NCBI GenBank assembly: GCA_012861695.1
Contig: JAAOOA010000090.1
Span: 1,662,494 to 1,726,493 of the forward strand
Length of the DNA stretch: 64,000 nt
From: Trematomus loennbergii
Lineage: Eukaryota > Chordata > Actinopteri > Perciformes > Nototheniidae
Direction: 5' to 3'
Shown here: piece by piece, positions 58,102 through 64,000 of the stretch
Position numbering within the stretch: the stretch's first letter is position 1
How the letters are laid out: each line of letters opens with the position of its first letter
Program-made: the position numbers and the translations under genes
Notes under the pieces: generated by a model
Told to the model about the DNA's origin: nothing
Database searches by the model: none
The model's input: the letters and a program-made list of their open reading frames with translations, nothing else

Positions 58102-59453
58102 TTAACACAGAGGAAATCACGATAATGTTATTGTTACATTGTTACAAACAAACAGTTTAATCATCAAACAAGTGCAAATAACAAAGCAAACTATAAACAT
58201 AAATACAACCGTTCCTGCTGGGCCAGATCTGCACTGTGCATCTCCCTCAGGACTGTGAGGTGCTCCTCTCCTCGTTTCCTCTTGCCTGGAAGACAATAAG
58301 ATAAACCTTTTTTTCCTTTTAAATCACCGTAGGGAAATTCAGGTGTCATAGCAGCAACAGCAATAAGAATGAAAAACACAGGACAGGTACAGGTCACGTA
58401 AGGATATAAGAATAAAATGTATAAGTATAAACAGAACAACGGTAAGGATGAACTAAAGACGGTTCTGGCCCTAGATGTTTACAATGATTGTGAAAGTGAA
58501 TTACATTATGTCCAGCCTGTTGATAATGAATATAAATATATGTATACATATGTATGAGTATGTACAAATATACAGTCATGAAGTAAATGGATAATTACAA
58601 ATGAATATAAGTATGAATAATTATGAGACCAGTTTAAAGTGCAACAATACTTAACAATGAAGAATATACAAGAATATATTAGGATGTCACACACAATTTT
58701 ACTAGCTGCAACATTAATAGTGATTCTTACTACTTTTACTTTTGGTACGTTACTTTACTTGTAACAGAGCATTTCCACACATTGGTATTGCTTATTTTAC
58801 TTACTGACGATGATCTAAAGCTTAAAAAAAGTCACAATTCCAGTCGTTTTGCCATGCCTATTTCTTACTTAACTCTAGAAAACTGGACGTAAACAATGGT
58901 ACATATGGTGTTAGCAAACAATAGCTCTTGCTAATGCTATCTGTGCTAACCGTAGCTCTTCGGGGCTCCATAAAAGCATGGGTTGTCGAACATAAATGTA
59001 CGGATAAAATAGGCATGTTTGTTAGAAATGAGCTTTACAATAGATAGGGACACAACGCTTTCAAGCAAAGAAAAATGTTTTAAAAATGGTGCTTATGCGA
59101 CGCTTGGGGACTGTCTCACGCAACGATCTTGACGATTCTCTCTGACCAATCAGCAGTCGGGAGTGTTTACGTCACTAGTTTAGCATATTCAGCTCGGTTG
59201 TTGGCTCGGTAGGAACCTCGATTTTCGAGGACCAGAAAAAAAGTTAAAAAGTACCCGTGAGCCAGAACTACCCCTAGTGGAAAAGCAAAAAAAAGCGGGC
59301 CGGGCCAAACTAAACCGTGCTAAGCCGTGCTAGGTCCTGCAGTGGAAAAGCGCCAAAAGTGAATTTCAGTGAAGTCATTAGAGGAGGGGGAGGGGAGCCA
59401 TGACTGACTGTATACTCCTGTCTGCTGTGTTTTCAGCTTCACTCAGAGACAAC

Positions 59454-60833
59454 ATGGCTTCCAGGTTAGAGGAAGATCTCTGCTGTCCGGTCTGTCAGGA
59501 AGTCTTTAGAGATCCTGTTCTTCTGTCCTGCTGCCACAGCTTCTGTAAAGCCTGTCTGCAGAACTGGTGGGATGGGAAAGAAGTAAAGGAGTGTCCAGTT
59601 TGTAGGAGAAAATCTTCAAAGGAATTCGTTCTTAACTTTGCTTTAAAGAACCTGTGTGAGACCTTCTTACTGGAGAGAGATCAGAGATCTCCAGAGGCTC
59701 TCTGCAGTCTGCACTCTGAGAAACTCAAACTCTTCTGTCTGGACCATCAGCAGCCAGTGTGTCACATCTGCAGAGATTCAAAACACACACCAACCACAGA
59801 TTCAGACCCATCGATGAAGCTGCACAGGATCTCAGAGAGGAGCTCCAGAAGTCTCTGCAGCCCTTTCAGGAGAAACTGAAGCTCTTTGAAGGAGTTAAAG
59901 TGAAAATTGATCAAACAGCAGGACACCTGAAGGTCCAGGCTCAACACACAGAGACGCAGATTAAGGAGCAGTTTAAGGAGCTTCACCAGTTTCTAGAAGA
60001 GGAAGAGGAGGCCAGGATGGCTGCACTGAGGGAGGAAGAGGAGCAGAAGAGGAAGATGATGGAGGAGAAGCTGGAGGCTGTGACAGAGAGATAGCAGCTC
60101 TTTCAGACACAGTCAGAGCCACAGAGGAGGAGCTGAGAGCTGAAGACGTCTCCTTCCTGCACAACTACAAGGCTGCAGTGGAGAGGCTGCAGCGCCCCCT
60201 GCTGGAGGATCCACAGCTGCCCTCAGGAGCTCTGATAGACCAGGCCAAACACCTGGGCAACCTCAGCTTCAACATCTGGAGCAAGATGAAGGACATGGTG
60301 TCATACTCTCCTGTCATCCTGGACCCAAACACTGCTATCCAGAACTCTTCCTGTCTGAAGATCTGACCAGAGTGAGACAAGGAGAGAGACAGGAACTTCC
60401 TGATAATCCAGAGAGGTTTGATAAATACATCTTTGTCCTGGGCTCTGAGGGCTTTAACTCAGGGACTCACAGCTGGGATGTCCAGGTTACAGACAGTACA
60501 TCCTGGATACTTGGTGTGTCAGCAGAGTCTGCCCAGAGGAAGGGAGACATACGGTCTGGATTATGGAGAATATGTTTCTTTAAAGGTAAATACTCAGCAT
60601 TTTCACCACCAGCTCCACCCACTCCTCTCAGCCTGAAGAAGGAGCTCAAGAGGGTCAGAGTGAGTCTGGACTGGAACAGAGGAAAGTTGTCGTTCTCTGA
60701 TCCTGACACTAACACACACATACACACCTTCACACACACTTTCACTGAGAAGATGTTTCCATACATTTACACTCTGGAGGAAGTGAAGATATTACCACAG
60801 AAGGTGTGTGTGACAGTGGATCAGAGCAGGTAG
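59454..60833 (+). pseudogene. Class-IV TRIM E3 ligase-like gene, copy D, frameshifted as sequenced
   Basis: ATG at 59454 after the acceptor ending 59436. RING and most of B-box 2 are in the first frame. A base missing from a run of A near 59781 shifts the end of the B-box, one near 60082 shifts the coiled coil, and one near 60337 shifts PRY. The last frame, 60372-60833, covers the end of PRY and the whole SPRY ([44 protein letters not shown]). Corrected length would be about 460 residues, normal for the family. One of the two least damaged copies. Possible substrate recognition by SPRY is inferred from the family. AATAAA is at 61219-61224. Confidence 0.85.
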
Positions 60834-62059
60834 AGATACACAGGATCATTATATCTATGATGATCATCTCTTAAAGGGATCATTCACTGACCTCTGAACC
60901 TGTCCTCCTGCTGTCTCTTTATTCTAAACATGTTTTTATTCTTGTTGTTATTGAGTTTGATAATCTGCTTTTTGATCATACTGTCAACCTTTATTAAATT
61001 GAAACACGTGCATTTAGCTGACACTTTTATCCAAGTAACATCATGTTCATCAAATATGCTGAACTGCTTCCTTTAGAGGAAATAAGATATATATTCTTTA
61101 CATTTGAAATGATCTCACCAGATTCAGATCTTTATGTCAGGTTATAGTTCAACCTTCTCTGTTTTATTGATTCTATGTCGTTATAAATTGTTAATTTGTT
61201 ATTTGTGCATGATGGGAAAATAAATAAATAATATGTTTAATCCAACTGCGAGTTTGAGCAGCGAATCATTTATCAGATCCAAAATAAAATGCATTTTTTA
61301 TTCGTTTTATTACATGCAATTTTAAACTTGTATAATCATATAAAACATGCAGAGTTACTGGGTTTAAATTAACTCCCTGACAGACCTCTTCGTCAGGGAA
61401 TAAAATAAATGTTTTAAAGAGATTTCTAAGTATTTAAATACAGAGTAAATGTTAAACCCAGTTTTCCCAGGAGAAGCCTAAACAGAGAGGACGACCCATT
61501 GCTGTTCAGCGTGGATTATCAAATGCAGACGTTTATTAACTCTAAAGGATTTAATCTCAATCTAAAACACTGATTTCTTGGCAGCGGTGTGTTATCGAGT
61601 TTTAACAACCTCTTAAACTTCTAATTTGACCAATCAGAGTTGAGTATTCAGCTAAGACGTTTAATAAATATAATAATATATAGTAAAGTAAAATATATAA
61701 TGGAGAAGATAAAGTAATGTGTGCACTACTTGAATATATAAAAACATGTAGGTTACAATAGAGTTATTCATTAATATTAATAATGATGTCACTCAGATTA
61801 TTAAAGCAGCAACACTCACATTTAATGAGAAAAGAGCAAACAGATGTTACAATGCTGTCAAATAATAAACAAACTAACATTTCTGATTAAATCAGTTTCA
61901 CAAGAACAGAGGTTTCTTCAGACTGAAAACAAGTTGCTTCTTTTCCTCATTTTATTCATGTTTATTTCCTCACTGACATGACGCGTCTCAGAATAAAAAG
62001 TAGGAATAGTAGAGTCTGTTGAAACTTGGCTTGGTCGTGATTGGTCTAAAATACAGAGA
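60834..62059. other. TRIM copy D 3' UTR and AT-rich flank, no gene
   Basis: Parallel to 11965-13194. Contains the polyadenylation signal at 61219-61224 and the same short hairpin. No supported frame. Confidence 0.55.
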
Positions 62060-63300
62060 GTTGTCAAACACCATCAGAATGCTACAGCTAATTCAGAACG
62101 CTGCAGCCAGACTGCTCTTCAACCTCCTCCAGTTCTCCCACTACTCCTCTCCTCCACTCCTCCGCTGGCTGACAGCCAGAGGTGGGAAGTAGTGGAGTAC
62201 AAATACTTTGTTTCTGTACTTAACTGATTTTTTCTGGTATCAGTACTTTACTCCACTACTTATTTTTCTGACAACTTTTTACTTTGACTTCTTACATTTT
62301 GAACACAAATACCTGTACTTTCTACTTGTTACATTTTCCAAACAGGCTGGTTCCTTTAGTTTGAATGTGTGTTTGGTGGCGTGATCATTATTATTTAGAG
62401 TCATTGCGTGCCTATTGATTTGAACACGATCCATTTCCTGGTCTTCTCTAAAGAAGAGGGACCAATGAAAACGTTGTCATGTTGCCGTTGTTCAGCATGG
62501 AAACATTCATTAGCTAACAATTACATTATTGTTCTATTAATATAAAGGGAGGTCAGGTACTCTTTAAAACAGATGGTAGTTATGGGTACTTTTTACTTAA
62601 GTACATTTCAAAGCCCTCTTTACTTTTACTTGAGTAAAGAAGTTTAGTCAGTACTTGTACTTTTACCAGAGTATTTTTAAACACGAGTATCTGTACTTCT
62701 GCTTGAGTAAAGGATGTGTGTACTTTTGCCATCTCTGCTGCAAGTTAATGCAATAATCCAATTCAAGACACTGGTGCTGGCCTTGGTTAAACTCCAGCTC
62801 GTGCACTTCACTCGGCATCAGCCAATCAGATTGCTGCTCCCACTGTGAGTGGGACCCAGGTAACGCCCAAAAACACACTATCCTGGCTCCGAAATCAGAA
62901 TCAGAATCAGTTTTATTACCAGGTAGGTTGATACGTACGAGGAATTTGACTTGGTGTCGTGGTGCATACATAAAAACCAAAAATAAAAAAAACAACTATT
63001 TTATGAAAAATATAATAACATTAAAAATAACACAAAAATATAGTAAAATAAAAAAAAACAGTATTTACATTGAAATAAAATGGAATAAAATATGTGCAGT
63101 AATAAAAAGACCAGATATTGTGTACATTGTGTGCATTAATGTGATGCAGAGAGTCTGCGTTGTGGCTGAGGGAAAGTGTCAGTGGGAATGAATGGTGGAA
63201 CGAGCTCCTCATTGACATCAGGAAAGCGAAACTCTGCATTTCTTCCCTCACAAACTGAAAACTGTTTCCATTGTATCTTGGCAATTCAATTCTTGCATTA
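62060..63300 (+). mobile_element. LINE fragment split by hAT-like element, copy D
   Basis: Same order as 13195-15060 without the LTR-like insert. The RT end signature is at about 62070-62180, hAT-like repeat DNA to about 62740, then IQFKTLVLAL near 62758 and WNELLIDIR near 63195. Confidence 0.55.
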
Positions 63301-63713
63301 AAAAAAAGCACTTATTTTAGTTATTTTAGGCCTGGGGTGTCAAACTCAATTTCTTAACCTGATAATAAACCTGAATCTGAGTCTGATTGACAATGTCATC
63401 ATCCTAACATTTAGATAACAGGATTGTTTTCTTTACATCTAAAGTAAATGACATTCAATTATAAATCAATAAGAGATGAAAATAAAGCAATGTTTCAGAA
63501 ACTTAACATAATATGCGAGGGTCTTTCTCTTGTTGTCTCATAAACAATGGGATCTTTAGAAAACTAATGAAACAAAACGCCTTCACTGGAACATGGAAAA
63601 CGACCAACTGATCTTTCATGATTAAAAGAACAATAAGTAAAATAAGCAAACACTTAACTAATGTAAAAAGGTGTAGCGCTGCGGCTAAAATCCCATTAAA
63701 GAACTATTTAATA

Positions 63714-64000
63714 AACAAATTCATCCTGTTGACTAATCATATTATGCCAGATTAAATTAAATGCCATCATCTATCATCTTCTAGTTAAACCCATTAATAC
63801 ACACCTTATATAAGTTATAAGCAGTATGGTCATTTTAAGTTAATTAACTTCACCCATAAAGACAACTTCTAGAGAAGCACAGGGGAGAATCTGCTCAGCC
63901 TCCTGTGGCGTTTTCTCCTGGAGGCTTGGTATTTCTTTATATTTTTTATTTGTATTAAAAAAACATCTCTCCGCTGTTGTCAGTGAGTATTTTACAAAGA
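63714..64000. other. Sequence beyond the duplication
   Basis: Homology with copies A and B stops after AACTATTTAATAAA at about 63713. The following 287 bases are not seen elsewhere in the window. A weak TCTCCTGGAGG inverted motif is present, but no gene. Confidence 0.5.

Larger units (their letters stand above)
50296..59354. mobile_element. Intron transposon with terminal inverted repeats, copy D
   Basis: The left end is at 50296 and the right end at 59354, 9.06 kb, of which 5.75 kb is the nested DIRS element. It lacks the LINE and the 1.17 kb TTAA element and so preserves an earlier state of the interior, including about 400 bases (57222-57618) missing in A and C. A deletion near 59073 removed the minus-strand first exon. 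Confidence 0.7.

Overview
The window looks like teleost fish DNA. It holds four copies of a class-IV TRIM gene (RING, B-box, coiled coil, PRY-SPRY) in a tandem segmental duplication, and about half of it is fish-type transposable elements: an L2-like LINE, a DIRS retroelement, several TTAA-site DNA transposons, solo LTRs and long CA/GT microsatellites. No tRNA, rRNA, CRISPR or bacterial-type features were seen. All four TRIM genes lie on the + strand and resemble the fish 'nuclear factor 7 / zinc-binding protein A33 / TRIM35-like' group.

Layout. Copy A is 1-17205 (TRIM coding block 10599-11964). Copy B is 17206-31927 (25752-27130). Copy C is 31928-48966 (46836-48215). After an unrelated spacer at 48967-49781, copy D is 49782-63713 (59454-60833). 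Bases 63714-64000 leave the duplication. A full unit holds possible minus-strand exons, a small plus-strand spliced candidate, a small minus-strand two-exon candidate, a 5' flank, a non-coding TRIM exon 1, a TRIM intron filled by a nested transposon, the single TRIM coding exon with a 3' UTR ending near AATAAA, and a 3-5 kb tail of LINE fragments and simple repeats. A and C share one type of 5' flank and the same LINE and TTAA insertions. B and D share the other 5' flank. The alternating order suggests that an A+B pair was duplicated to give C+D.

TRIM gene structure. Exon 1 ends in CTGAAG/GTGAGT and the coding exon begins after TGTGTTTTCAG, 17 bases before the ATG of MASRL. Without the transposon the intron would be about 110 bp. 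A terminal-inverted-repeat element inserted there before the duplications and later collected a LINE (A, C), TTAA elements and, in D, a 5.7 kb DIRS element with its diagnostic internal complementary region.

Caveats. Every TRIM copy is broken by at least three private short deletions, mostly of one base, and the copies differ from each other more by short indels than by substitutions. That fits either independent pseudogenisation or uncorrected long-read indel errors, and the sequence alone cannot decide. No clearly new defence or metabolic system was recognised. The most useful leads are the presence/absence history of mobile elements among the paralogous introns, the exchange of 5' flanks, the variable SPRY positions, and three unidentified candidate genes upstream of the TRIM genes.
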